Shown here piece by piece: positions 38,604 through 48,400 of a stretch of 64,000 nucleotides of DNA. A program made the translations under genes and the position numbers. Below the pieces are notes generated by a model. The model had not been told where the DNA came from. It saw only the letters and a program-made list of their open reading frames with translations, and made no database searches. Source of the stretch: Pseudomonadaceae bacterium (GTDB lineage Bacteria > Pseudomonadota > Gammaproteobacteria > Pseudomonadales > Pseudomonadaceae); the NCBI GenBank assembly GCA_900766265.1, contig CAAFUS010000009.1, forward strand, positions 124,001 to 188,000, written 5' to 3'. Each line of letters starts with the position of its first letter. Position 1 is the first letter of the stretch.

Positions 38604-39841
38604 TGCTCGCGGCGCTCCGCTTCCTCTCCGCCCAGCACCGGACGCTCCGCGGCGTCCTCGGCCATCTGCCGGCTGCCGACCACTTCGACACGGTTGCCGT
38701 CGCGCAGACGATCGGTGCCTTCCATGACGATGCGCTCGCCGGGCTGCAGGCCTTCGGTGATTACGGTGGTCTCGCCGTCGCTATGGCCGGTCTTGATCAG
38801 GCGCAGCTCCACCTTGTCTTCCGCACCGACGACATAGACGAAGGTGCCGCGATTGCCGAACTGCAATGCAGCCGAAGGCGCCAGCACGACGTTTTCGAGG
38901 GTTTGCACGTGCAGGCGCACGTTAACGAACTGATTGGGGATGAGCAGCTCCTGTTCATTGTCGAACTGCGCCTTCAACCGCAGCGTGCCGGTGGTCGCAT
39001 CAATCTGGTTGTCGATGCTGTGCAACACACCGCTGCCGAGCTGAGTCGTTTCGCCACGATCCCAGGCCTCGACGGTCAGCTGGTTGCCGTCCCGAAAGCG
39101 AGACAGCACGGGGGTGAGGTTGCCTTCGGGCAAGGTGAAGGTGATCGCCGTCGGCTGGGTCTGAGTGATGACCACCAACGGGGTGGCGTCATTGGCCGCG
39201 ACCAGGTTGCCCTGGTCCAGCTGGCGCAGCCCGAGGCGGCCGTCGATTGGCGCGCGGATCCGGGTGAACTCCAGGTTCAGCTTCGCCTCGTTGACGGCCG
39301 CCTGGTTGGCCGCCAGGGTGCCTTCGTACTGGTTGTAGAGAGCCTGCTGGGTGTCGAGGGTCTGCTTGGCAATGCTGTCTTCGGCATAGAGGCCGCGATA
39401 GCGCTCCAGGTCGACCCGGGCGTTCTGGAGCAGCGCTCGGTTCTGCCGCAGGGTGCCTTCGGCCTGCTGCAGCGCGACCTCATAGCTGCGCGGGTCGATG
39501 ATGGCGAGCACGTCGCCGGCCTTGACCCGCTGACCTTCCTCGAAGCGAATCTCCTTCAACTCCCCGGCGACGCGGCTGCGCACGTTCACGGTATTGAGGG
39601 GTGTGACGGAGCCCAGGGCCTTGTAGAACACCTGGAACTCGCCGGACTCCACCCGCGCCACGCGCACCGGCGTCGGCCCGGCCGCACCGAAGGCCGGACG
39701 CCCGCCGCCCGCCCCTTGGGGCGAGGTTTCGGGAGCCTTGGGCCAGAACCACCAGACCAGCAGCGCGACGGCTGCCACGGCGAGCAGAACGATCAGCCAG
39801 CGACGGCCTGATCGCGAAGAAGAAGGAAGTGCCTCGGACAT
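38600..39841 (-). CDS. muxA: RND periplasmic adaptor MuxA (MdtA-like)
   Basis: A membrane-fusion protein of 413 residues with an uncleaved-type N-terminal anchor (RRWLIVLLAVAAVALLVWWFW, about residues 12-32), lipoyl halves (VRSRVAGELKEIRFEEGQRV) and an alpha-hairpin (about 125-190). It couples MuxB/MuxC to OpmB. The start is MSEALPSSS (39841); the longer frame begins with TTG and has no ribosome binding site, and the chosen ATG also has only a weak one. First gene of the mux operon. Confidence 0.93.
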   Translation of the reverse strand: MSEALPSSSRSGRRWLIVLLAVAAVALLVWWFWPKAPETSPQGAGGGRPAFGAAGPTPVRVARVESGEFQVFYKALGSVTPLNTVNVRSRVAGELKEIRFEEGQRVKAGDVLAIIDPRSYEVALQQAEGTLRQNRALLQNARVDLERYRGLYAEDSIAKQTLDTQQALYNQYEGTLAANQAAVNEAKLNLEFTRIRAPIDGRLGLRQLDQGNLVAANDATPLVVITQTQPTAITFTLPEGNLTPVLSRFRDGNQLTVEAWDRGETTQLGSGVLHSIDNQIDATTGTLRLKAQFDNEQELLIPNQFVNVRLHVQTLENVVLAPSAALQFGNRGTFVYVVGAEDKVELRLIKTGHSDGETTVITEGLQPGERIVMEGTDRLRDGNRVEVVGSRQMAEDAAERPVLGGEEAERREQ

Positions 39842-40104
39842 GAAATTGGATCGCTTGGAAAGGAGCGTGAACCATAAGCAGTGACAGCCCATGAGCAAAG
39901 GGCCTTTACGGCATTTTTACGTAACAGTGCGCATCGTCGACGGCCTCTGGCTTCGCAGCGAACGGCTGGAACCAAGCCGAGACGGAAAAGTCTATCTAGC
40001 GTTCGGCGGTAAGGGCCAGGCTTCTGCGCACCCGCCGCCCAGCAGGAGCAGCTTGGCATAGGCGCCTGCGCCCGCGCTATCGTGCCGTCAAAAGGGATCA
40101 AGGA

Positions 40105-41571
40105 ATGAACGCATCAATCATCATCCTGGCGCTGACCGTCGCCAGTTTTCTGCTGGCTTTTTTGCGCGATCTGTTCATCGCCAAGACGTTCGGGTTGAGC
40201 TGGGAAGCCGACCTTATCTTCGTCGCACTGATCCTGCCGGTGTTCTTCGAGAACTTCCTCGGCCTCGCCCTGCGCGACACCATGATCCCGTACCTGCAGA
40301 AGCTGCGCAGCCAGTCCGAGGAGCTGTTCGTCAACGTCAGCCGCTGGCTCTACTGGCGTGTGTTGATCATGGGCGTGCTGACCAGTGCCGTCGCGATCCT
40401 CGGCAGCTACTGGCTGATGAAGTTTCTCGCGCCTGGCTGGACGCCCGAGCAGATCGAAGCCGGGCGCCTGGTGTTCTGCGTCGGCACCCTGCTCATCGCG
40501 GTTCAGGCCGCGCTCTATTGCCAGGGCGCCCTGCTCAACCTCGACCGTATCTTCGTGCTGCCGGTTGTCCGGCCGGTGCTACTCAATGCCGGCGCGATCA
40601 TCGGCATCTTGCTGTTCGAGCCCACTGGCATGGTGATTTTCATCGGCATGCTGCTGCCACAGCTGGCGCTGATCCTCGTCCAGCATCGACGAATCGGCTA
40701 CCTCAACGGGCCGGTGAAGATCGAAGGCAAGGGACGCAGCTCGGATTTCGGGCTGGCTTTCGCTCCCATTCTGCTGGCCGCCGGTGCCCAGCAGGCCTGC
40801 ATTCTGGCCGAGCGGATGTTCGCCTCCTTCCTCGATGAAGGCAGCATTTCAATGCTGTCCTTTGCGTTCCGCATCGTCACCATTCCGCTGACGCTCTATG
40901 CCCTGTCGGTACTGGCGGTGCTGTTCCCACAGTTCGCCGAGAGCTGGAACAACGAGGCCCACGACGCCTATGCCGCAGCCATCCGCAAAGGGCTGCTCGC
41001 CACCCTGTTGTTCCTGGCGCCGGCCTCGGTGGTGCTCTGCTCGTTCCCGGAGACCGTCGTGCAGGTACTGCTGGAACGAGGCGAATTCGGCGTCGCGCAG
41101 ACCGAGGCCACCGCTTCGCTGGTGGTCGCCTACGGCTTCGGCCTGCCGGCGATGGGCCTGGCGCTGCTGTGGGGACGGGCGCTGCTCGCGCAGCACCGCT
41201 CGCGTCTGTTCCTTGGGCTGACGCTGATCAGTTCCGGCGTCACCATCAGCCTCGACGCCCTGCTCTATCGCCCGCTCGGGCCGGACGGGCTGGCCATGGC
41301 CTTTTCCACCGGTGCCGTGTTGCAGGCGGTGCTGATGGGCTTTTTCGTCTATCGCTCATCGCCGGCCGGGCTTGCCCTGTCGGTGCTGGCGCGCTGGACC
41401 GTCACCGCTGCGGCCATCGTCGTGGCTCTGCGCTACCTGCCCCAGCCGGTCGGTTTCTACGAGCTGGTCGGCTATATCTGTCTGGTCCTGGTGGGCTTCG
41501 TGGTGGGTGTCGTGGTGCTGGGCGAACGCGACTTGTTCAAGCTCAGCTACTGGTCGCCGAAGCGCGCCTGA
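40105..41571 (+). CDS. MurJ/MviN-like lipid-linked oligosaccharide flippase
   Basis: A 488-residue MOP-superfamily membrane protein with about 13-14 hydrophobic segments. It starts MNASIIILALTVASFLLAFLRD, and the region AERMFASFLDEGSISMLSFA matches MurJ/MviN. These proteins flip lipid II or polysaccharide precursors across the inner membrane. It lies outside the usual murJ-ribF-ileS context and has no glycosyltransferases beside it, so it is more likely a second flippase, for an exopolysaccharide as proposed for PslK, than the essential MurJ. That assignment is inference. The start has AAGGA just upstream. Confidence 0.8.
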   Translation: MNASIIILALTVASFLLAFLRDLFIAKTFGLSWEADLIFVALILPVFFENFLGLALRDTMIPYLQKLRSQSEELFVNVSRWLYWRVLIMGVLTSAVAILGSYWLMKFLAPGWTPEQIEAGRLVFCVGTLLIAVQAALYCQGALLNLDRIFVLPVVRPVLLNAGAIIGILLFEPTGMVIFIGMLLPQLALILVQHRRIGYLNGPVKIEGKGRSSDFGLAFAPILLAAGAQQACILAERMFASFLDEGSISMLSFAFRIVTIPLTLYALSVLAVLFPQFAESWNNEAHDAYAAAIRKGLLATLLFLAPASVVLCSFPETVVQVLLERGEFGVAQTEATASLVVAYGFGLPAMGLALLWGRALLAQHRSRLFLGLTLISSGVTISLDALLYRPLGPDGLAMAFSTGAVLQAVLMGFFVYRSSPAGLALSVLARWTVTAAAIVVALRYLPQPVGFYELVGYICLVLVGFVVGVVVLGERDLFKLSYWSPKRA

Positions 41572-41874
41572 TCCTCCAGATTTCTCTCTGCTGGCGGTCA
41601 CCGCCGCCAGCTTCCCCCTGTGTGTTCGACGCCTCCGCTTGTCTGCCGGACTGATACGTCAGGCCTTTACCTTCTTCTGCGGTATACGCCGGCTCCCACA
41701 TCGGCTGTGAGACATTGCCGCGACTCAAGGGTGAACTTGGCTCCGGTGCATGAACACCCCACTCCGCCGGGCCGCCTCCGCTGCGCCTGGAGGCCGCTAC
41801 GCTCATCCGCTCCGATGAACGGCGGGCATAAAAAAACCGCTGCATGAGCAGCGGTTTTTTTTCAAGGGGCGGAA
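41572..41874. other. Intergenic region between convergent MurJ-like and SAF oxidoreductase genes
   Basis: A 303-nt gap between convergent genes. GCTGGCGG-TCACCG-CCGCCAGC (41590-41611), followed by TTCCCCC, is a likely 3' hairpin of the MurJ-like gene. A strong intrinsic terminator for the opposite gene lies at 41830-41862. Nothing else was recognised between them. Confidence 0.55.
41830..41862 (-). terminator. Intrinsic terminator (bidirectional form) after the SAF oxidoreductase gene
   Basis: AAAAAAACCGCTGC pairs with GCAGCGGTTTTTTTT around the ATGA loop. Runs of A and T flank the GC stem, 12 nt after the stop codon of the leftward gene. Confidence 0.9.
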
Positions 41875-43092
41875 TCAGCCCAGCGCAAGCTTCAGATTGC
41901 CCACGCTCGGCCAGGTCTGGACCTCGGTCGGATTGAGCAGTTGCTGGCGCTCTTGCAGGACGATGTCCAGCGCCCGGCTGGGCAGGATGTCCACGTCATC
42001 GAAGGTAATCATCTGCCCTGGCTCGACCGGGCGGATCAATGCCGTCTTGCGCAACAGGCCGATTGGCACGTGGTTCGGGTTATTGGCAATCTTCACCGCC
42101 TCACCACGGAACTGGAAACCACCGATGCCGCGCTCGATCAGCTCGCCAGGCTTCATCGCCCGCTTGGCCACGGCCCCGACGCTCAGCGTCGGTGTGGTGG
42201 AGTTGTTCAGCAGCACGCCACCGCCGGCCAGCACGCGGCGAACGGTCTTGCCCACCTCCAACGAGCACAGGTGATACGGGCGGACCAGCACATAGTACGG
42301 TCCCGGGCCGAGCTTGAAGTACTCGATCGCCGGGGCCTGATCCTCGTCGTGACGACACACCAGGAACACGCCGCCGGCCGGGTAGCCGCTGGGAATCACG
42401 TAATCGACGATCGGCTGATTCAACCGCTCGGCCATCATGCCCAGCACGCTGGCGCTGTCATTGAGGTTGGTCGAGGCCAGGCCTTCGAGCCCCTGGCGGG
42501 TAATCGTCGCGCCGAAGCCGTTACCGACGACGACCTGCTCGATCTGCACCTTGGTACCGTCGGTGAACGACGTTGTCTGATCGATGCTGATGCCCTGCCG
42601 ACGCGACCAGTACGCCATGTCCTCTGGCGTCGGGTCGAGGTTCAGGTAACCCTTCATGTTGCCGTAGACGAGCGGTTTGAAGCCCATCTGTATCGCGTCT
42701 TCGTGCAACGCCGCGAGCGAGCCGGGCTGGTCGCCTTCGGCCTCGGTGAGGAACCCTTCGCCTGCGAGGTAGGAACCCGTGGTCACCTGCAGTTCGGCAT
42801 TGACCGTGACCACTGGTAGCCCCGCCTGGAAGGCGCGCTCGATGACATCGGTCCCGTGGAAGACGTCTCCGCTGCACTCGACGATGATGTCGGAGTTATC
42901 GATCAGCTCATCAATGGAATTAGTGAGTACGCCATCGAGCGGAAAGTCGGAAAGGGTTGTGAGTTGACGGCGTGTTAGTACTCTGGAGATTTGAAGGTCT
43001 TTGTAGTGCTGTTTCACCAGGCGGACGAAGCAGTGAGCGATCATCCCCGTACCAGATACGCCGACCCTTTTGACTTGCGAGGAAGTAGACAT
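41875..43092 (-). CDS. Homoserine dehydrogenase-like oxidoreductase with C-terminal SAF domain (COG4091 type)
   Basis: A 405-residue protein. N-terminal Rossmann fold (VGVSGTGMIAHCFV, residues about 9-22) resembling homoserine dehydrogenase, a middle domain (YGNMKGYLNLDPTPEDMAYW) and a C-terminal SAF domain (about 320-395, AMKPGELIERGIGGFQFRG). The substrate is not known to me; relatives lie in sugar-acid or surface-carbohydrate contexts. It stands alone here between two terminator-like structures. I start at MSTSSQVKRVG (43092); an earlier GTG is in frame. Its leader contains an AT-rich hairpin. Confidence 0.8.
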   Translation of the reverse strand: MSTSSQVKRVGVSGTGMIAHCFVRLVKQHYKDLQISRVLTRRQLTTLSDFPLDGVLTNSIDELIDNSDIIVECSGDVFHGTDVIERAFQAGLPVVTVNAELQVTTGSYLAGEGFLTEAEGDQPGSLAALHEDAIQMGFKPLVYGNMKGYLNLDPTPEDMAYWSRRQGISIDQTTSFTDGTKVQIEQVVVGNGFGATITRQGLEGLASTNLNDSASVLGMMAERLNQPIVDYVIPSGYPAGGVFLVCRHDEDQAPAIEYFKLGPGPYYVLVRPYHLCSLEVGKTVRRVLAGGGVLLNNSTTPTLSVGAVAKRAMKPGELIERGIGGFQFRGEAVKIANNPNHVPIGLLRKTALIRPVEPGQMITFDDVDILPSRALDIVLQERQQLLNPTEVQTWPSVGNLKLALG

Positions 43093-43138
43093 AGAAGCGA
43101 ATCCGTTCAAATGGGCATCAAAAGATAGGACCACCGAC

Positions 43139-43208
43139 TTCGAAAAAAATTTTGCGTTTTCTTCGAAATCTCTGGCCTTTCGCCATTAAATGTCACGCGG
43201 GTGTGACA
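43139..43208. promoter_or_regulatory. AT-rich hairpin and dyad upstream of the SAF oxidoreductase gene
   Basis: TTCGAA (43139-43144) and TTCGAA (43162-43167) bracket complementary A- and T-runs, giving an 11-bp stem with one mismatch, 46 nt before the ATG. Further upstream TGTCAC-N6-GTGACA (43191-43208) is a perfect dyad of operator size. The regulator is unknown. Confidence 0.4.
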
Positions 43209-43325
43209 AGCAGCGCTCAATTACGGCTTCCAGCTGCCCTGTTGAGCGTAGTTCTGAACGGAGGGGGATCGCGTTGCACCGACCAACGGCGCGACAAATG
43301 GATTTCAGGGGAATGGCTCGGACGA

Positions 43326-43346
43326 GGGGGCGCGCGGCGCGCCCCC
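43326..43346 (-). terminator. GC-rich 3' hairpin of tpx
   Basis: GGGGGCGCGC and GCGCGCCCCC form a near-perfect stem 7 nt after the tpx stop. No T-run follows on the minus strand, so termination efficiency is uncertain. Confidence 0.5.
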
Positions 43347-43353
43347 CGGCGGC

Positions 43354-43854
43354 TTACTTGAGCGCGGCGATCGCCGCGTCGTAGTTCGGCTCGCTGCCGA
43401 TTTCGGATACCAGTTCGCTATGCAGGACCTGGTCCTGCTCGTCGAGCACGACCACGGCGCGTGCCGCCGCGCCGACCAGCGGACCGCTGGCGATGGCCAC
43501 ACCATAGTCGGTCATGAATTCACGGCCGCGCATTGTCGACAGGTTCACGACGTTCTCCAGGCCTTCGGCCCCACAGAAGCGCGCCTGGGCGAACGGGAGG
43601 TCAGCCGAGATGCAAAGCACGACGGTGTTGTCCAGCGAGCTCGCCTGGGCGTTGAATTTTCGCACCGAGGTCGCGCAGGTCGGCGTATCGATGCTCGGAA
43701 AGATGTTCAGCACCTTGCGCTTGCCGGCGAAGGACGACAGCTCGACATCGGCCAGGCCGGCGCCGACCAGACGGAACGGCTTAGCCTTCTGGCCCGGCTG
43801 GGGGAAGTCGCCGACGACCTGGATCGGGTTGCCACGGAGGGTAATTTCAGTCAT
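43354..43854 (-). CDS. tpx: Thiol peroxidase Tpx
   Basis: An atypical 2-Cys peroxiredoxin of 166 residues that reduces hydrogen and alkyl peroxides with thioredoxin. The peroxidatic cysteine is C60 in SIDTPTCATSV and the resolving cysteine C94 in ARFCGAEG, one residue from C61/C95 of E. coli Tpx. The start MTEITLRGNP (43854) follows GAGGAG; the open frame upstream is non-coding. It lies 72 nt downstream of agcS in the same direction, with a hairpin between, and so may be a separate transcript. Confidence 0.97.
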   Translation of the reverse strand: MTEITLRGNPIQVVGDFPQPGQKAKPFRLVGAGLADVELSSFAGKRKVLNIFPSIDTPTCATSVRKFNAQASSLDNTVVLCISADLPFAQARFCGAEGLENVVNLSTMRGREFMTDYGVAIASGPLVGAAARAVVVLDEQDQVLHSELVSEIGSEPNYDAAIAALK

Positions 43855-43884
43855 GTCCAACTCCTCATTTAGTACCTTTGAAAG

Positions 43885-43906
43885 GTCGCGCGGCAGGCCG
43901 CGCGAC
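43885..43906 (-). terminator. 3' hairpin between agcS and tpx
   Basis: GTCGCGCGG and CCGCGCGAC form a perfect 9-bp stem with a 4-nt loop, followed on the minus strand by CTTTC. It is a weak intrinsic terminator or attenuator, 20 nt after the agcS stop. Confidence 0.55.
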
Positions 43907-43926
43907 ACTGAGTGCAACGGGCGGCG

Positions 43927-45270
43927 TCAAGCGCGGGCGAAGTAGTCCCGGGTCAGCTTCACCACCACCGGGCTCAGCAATAGCAGCGATACCAGGTTGG
44001 GGATGGCCATCAAGCCGTTGAGCGTATCGGCCAGCAGCCAAGCGAAGTCCAGCTGCGCCACGGCTCCGAAGGGCACCGCCAGCACCCAGATGATGCGAAA
44101 CGGCATGATCGACTTGGTGCCGACCAGGTATTCCCAGCACTTCTCGCCGAAATAACTCCAGCCGAGGATGGTGGTGAAGGCGAACACCACCAGTGCGATG
44201 GTCAGGATCGCTCCACCGATACCTGGCATCGCCGACTCGAAGGCTGCGGCCGACAAAGCCGCCCCGCTCTGCCCGCTGGTCCAGACGCCCGAGCAGATGA
44301 TCGCCAGACCGGTCATGGTGCAGACGATCAGGGTATCGATGAACGTTCCGAGCATGCCGATCATGCCCGAACGCACCGGGCTGCTGGTGGTGCCGGCGGC
44401 TTGGGCGATACCGGCGGTACCCAGGCCCGCCTCGTTGGAGAAGATGCCCCGGGCGACACCGAAACGGATAGCCGCGATCACCGCGGCCCCGGCAAAGCCA
44501 CCGGTGGCCGCGGCCGGGCTGAAGGCGTGGGTGAAGATCAGCGCGAACGCATCCGGAATGGCCGACGCGTTGACCACCAGCACCACGGCTGCCGCGATCA
44601 GATAGGCCACGCACATGAACGGCACCAGGGAAGCCGCCACCTTGCCGATGCGCCGGATACCCCCCAGGATCACCAGGCCCACCACGATCATGGTCGCCAG
44701 GCCGGTCGCCCAGAGCGGTACCGAGAAGGTGGTTTCCAGGGCATGGGCCATGCTGTTGACCTGCACCATGTTGCCGATGCCGAAGCCCGCGAACCCGCCG
44801 AAGATGGCGAAGGCGCCGCCGAGCCACAGCCACTTCTTGCCGAGCCCGTTCTTGATCGCGTACATCGGGCCGCCGACGTGCTCGCCGCGGTCGTCCTTCT
44901 CCCGGTAGTGAACCGCCAGCACCACTTCGCAATACTTGGTCGCCATGCCGACCAGCGCGGTGCACCACATCCAGAACAGTGCGCCGGGTCCGCCAAGGAA
45001 GATCGCCGTGGCCACGCCGGCGATGTTACCGGTACCTACCGTGGCAGCCAGGCAGGTCATCAGCGCCTGGAACGGGCTGATCTCGCCGGTGGTGGCGTCC
45101 CCCTTGGCGCGTCCGCGCCACATGAGCGCGAAGCCGGTGCCGATGCGCGTGAGCGGCATGAACTTGAGCATGAACATCAGCACCAGGCCGGTGCCCAGGA
45201 TCAGGACCAGCATCGGCGGCCCCCATACGAGTCCGTTGACGCTGTTGACCAGGTTTTCCAGGGATTCCAT
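43927..45270 (-). CDS. agcS: Sodium:alanine/glycine symporter, AgcS family
   Basis: A 447-residue inner-membrane amino-acid:cation symporter with about 10-11 hydrophobic segments. The family motifs MTCLAATVGTGNIAGVATAI (about residues 70-89) and GFAGFGIGNMVQVNS are clear. It imports alanine and/or glycine with sodium. The ATG at 45270 (MESLENLVNSVNGLVWG) has AAGGAG upstream. The 193-nt leader shows no glycine riboswitch. Codirectional with tamAB upstream and tpx downstream, without obvious functional linkage. Confidence 0.93.
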   Translation of the reverse strand: MESLENLVNSVNGLVWGPPMLVLILGTGLVLMFMLKFMPLTRIGTGFALMWRGRAKGDATTGEISPFQALMTCLAATVGTGNIAGVATAIFLGGPGALFWMWCTALVGMATKYCEVVLAVHYREKDDRGEHVGGPMYAIKNGLGKKWLWLGGAFAIFGGFAGFGIGNMVQVNSMAHALETTFSVPLWATGLATMIVVGLVILGGIRRIGKVAASLVPFMCVAYLIAAAVVLVVNASAIPDAFALIFTHAFSPAAATGGFAGAAVIAAIRFGVARGIFSNEAGLGTAGIAQAAGTTSSPVRSGMIGMLGTFIDTLIVCTMTGLAIICSGVWTSGQSGAALSAAAFESAMPGIGGAILTIALVVFAFTTILGWSYFGEKCWEYLVGTKSIMPFRIIWVLAVPFGAVAQLDFAWLLADTLNGLMAIPNLVSLLLLSPVVVKLTRDYFARA

Positions 45271-45463
45271 TTCGAGGCTCCTTCTTATTTTTTGAAAGCA
45301 CGTTGTGCGCGCCCAGTGGATATGCCGTTGCGAGCGGCCGGGGGATCCTGCCGCCGCCTGCGCAGCAACGCCGCGCTAGAGGTGCTGTAACGCCTCTACG
45401 GAAGATTGCCGCGCGATCCTACCACCACTTTTACCGGCTGGGCTGCCGATACGTCAGCCCGTT

Positions 45464-48400
45464 TCAGAAATCGCGCCGGTAGAAGATATCCAGCGAACTG
45501 GCCAGCCCGCTGGCCGCCTCGAGAAAAAGCCGCCGCGTCAGCTCGTAGCGCAACGCGAAGGTGTTTGCCGGCTCGAACACACCCACCCCGTAGCGCAGCG
45601 ACAGGCGCTCGGTCAGCCGACCGCTGGCGACTACGCTGGTGGCGGCGCCGCTGCCTTCGGTATCGAGCTGGAAATCCTGGATGCCGAGCCGCTGCGCCAC
45701 GCCCCCGGTGAGCGACGAACTTCCCGCCAGCCCGAGACCTAGGGCCGCCTGGGCCAACAGATTGCTGTCACCGGTGTCTGCGCCCAGGGCGCGCCCCATG
45801 ACCAGGTAGGACAACGCCTGCTCCTGGCTCATCGCCGGCTCGGAGAACACCTCGGTACGCGGCTGCTCGGCGCTGCCGGTGATGCGCAGCCCGGCAATGA
45901 CGTTGTCGGCATCGATCCGGCGAATCGCTTCGATGTTGAGGAACGGCTGGGACACCGGTCCGGTGAACAGCAGTTGGGCGCGGCGGATGATCAGGCGCTG
46001 GCCGTAGGCGCTGTAGCGACCGTTGCGCAGGTTGAGTTCCCCGCGTGCGTCCATGTTGTCGCCAATGTGCAGGTAGCCGACCAGCTCTGCGGTCAGGCCG
46101 AAGCCGCTGAAACGCAGCTGGTCCTGGCCGACCTCGACGTTGATATCCATGGCCAGCTCCATCGGCAGCTCGGCCTCCTCGGCGTCTTCGCCGACGATCA
46201 CCGCGTCCTCCGACACCCTGACCGTCGTCGGCGGCAGCTCGCGCACGGTGATGTCGCCGCGGGGCACGTTGACCTGGCCGCTGATGGCGAGCCGGCGTTC
46301 ATCCATCCGAATCCGCAGGTCGGGCTCCACTTCGAGCTCGGCGAAGGGCTCGACGACCACAGGCAGGCGCGTGCCGGCGATTCGCAGGTCGACATCCATC
46401 TGGTTCGCCCAGGACACCGAACCGCCCAGACGACCGCTGCCCTGCTGCCCGCTGCGCCAGTCGCCATCCAGGGTGGCCTGCTGCCCCTCGATATGCAGCC
46501 GCACCTGCAGGGCTTCGAAGCTCATGGGCAGCTCGCTACCCGAGATCTCTCCGCCACTGAGCAGCAGTTGACCGTTGATATGCGGGTCGAGCAGGCTCCC
46601 GCCGATGACGCCGCTGCCATTGAGCTGCCCTTCCAAGCGATCGACCTGCGCGATGAAGGGCCGGCCCACCGCGAGGTTCAGGCCGCGCAGGCGGAACTCG
46701 CCATCCAGCGGCTTGGCATCGGTGCGCGGGTCCAGGCCGAGCCTCACCTCCAGTTCGCCCAGCTCGCCCCCGTCGAAGCTCAGGCGGCTGTCGACGCGCT
46801 GGGGCGTCAGGTCGCTGTTGACCGTCAGGATGCTGTAGGGGAAGTCGTGCCAGCGGTCCTCTTCGCGCATGCGAAAGGTGCCCGGCCCGGCATCCACCCT
46901 GATGTTGCCGCTTGGCCCCGCGCTGAGCAGGTCGAGTGCGATATCGGCGCTTAGCACGCCCTCCCAGGCCAGCTCCTCGGGAAAATACTCGGCGAGGCTG
47001 GCGATCTGGAAATTGCGCAGGCGATAGCGGACCTGCGGGTCGGGCATCAACCGTTGATCCTCGGCACACAGCGTGGCCGGTCCGGACGCCCAGCAATGGC
47101 TGCCCAGGCTGATTCGGCCGCTGGCCAGGCGCTCCAGCGTCGCGGGCGCCTGCAACCGCCAATCCTGGCCGGAGGCGTCCAGCCGCGCGCGCAGCAGACG
47201 GCCTCGCCAGTCTTCGCCGCGCAGCCCGCCATCCAGGGCCATCGACAGGTTGGCAGTCGGCCCGGTCAGGTCGAGATTACCCTGGTGCTGCGCACGGGTG
47301 CCGTTGGCCGTCACCCTCAGCTCTCCGAGATCGGTCTCCCCCGCCTCGATGCCGCTGGCGACGAGTTCAAGGCTGCCCCGCTCGTCTCCGGCGAGATTCG
47401 CCATCAGGCGCAGCCGGCTCAAGCTGTTGCCTTCGAACCGGACGCCCTGCCCGTCCAGGCTCACCTGCCCCAGGGGTTGCTGCAAGGTTCCGCCAGCGCT
47501 CGCACGGCCCGTGATTCGCCCTTCCAGCCCCGGCCAGAGTTGCGCCAGGCGTGGCAGATCCAGCGCCAGCTTGCCGCTCAGGGCCTCGCCGGCGAGTCGC
47601 CCGTCACCCTGGACCCGGTTGTCGCCCATGCGCAGATCCAGGCCTGCTAGCGTCCAGGTCTCGCCTTCCCCGCTGGCCTGAAGCTGCAGGCGCGTCGGCT
47701 GGCCACGCAGGCGTCCGTTGAGGTCGAGCGCGGCATCGGCTTGCAGCGCGTCGTCGCGAAGCGTCCCGCGGCTGGCCAGCGAACCGCCCAGGCGGCCGGG
47801 CAGCTCTGCGACCCAATAGGCGGGGTCGATCTGGTCGAGGGACAGGTCGGCCTCCCACTCGATGTGCTCGGCGAAACCGACGCTTACGCTGCCCGCCGCC
47901 CTGCCTTGTCCCGCCTTCAGTTCCAGCTGCGGCAGGTGGATGGCACCGAGATCGCCGCTGAACGGGCTGACCAGGCTGAAGTCGCCTGCCGGGCCGGTAA
48001 GCGCCGCGGCGAAATTGCCCAGGTAGTTGCCGTTGTCGTAGTGCGCCTCGGCGGTCAGCTCACGCAGGGCGACCGGCGGTTCGTCGATTTCCGGATACAG
48101 CCGGCGCCAGGGAAACTCGCGCCAGGCCAGCCGTGCGTCGGCGGTGATCGCCTCTTCCCAGTCGAGGTTGCCGTTGAGGCGGACCCAGCGATTGCCCCCG
48201 GCGTCCAGCTCGAGGCTGTCGAGCCGCGCCCCGGCAAGGTTCACCAGCCCCTCCAGCGCGACGCGCACATTGCCGCCCTCCCCTGGCAAGCGGCTGGTGG
48301 CCAGTAGGCGGTAACCGTCTTGGAGATTGCCGTTGGCAGTCAGCTCCAGGTCGTCGACGCGCAGGGTATCGGGCAACTCGGGACTTGCCTTGAAACCGCT

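Noticed and set aside
45271..45463. Glycine riboswitch in the agcS leader
   Set aside because: No glycine-aptamer core pairing or tandem aptamer layout could be recognised in the 193 nt.
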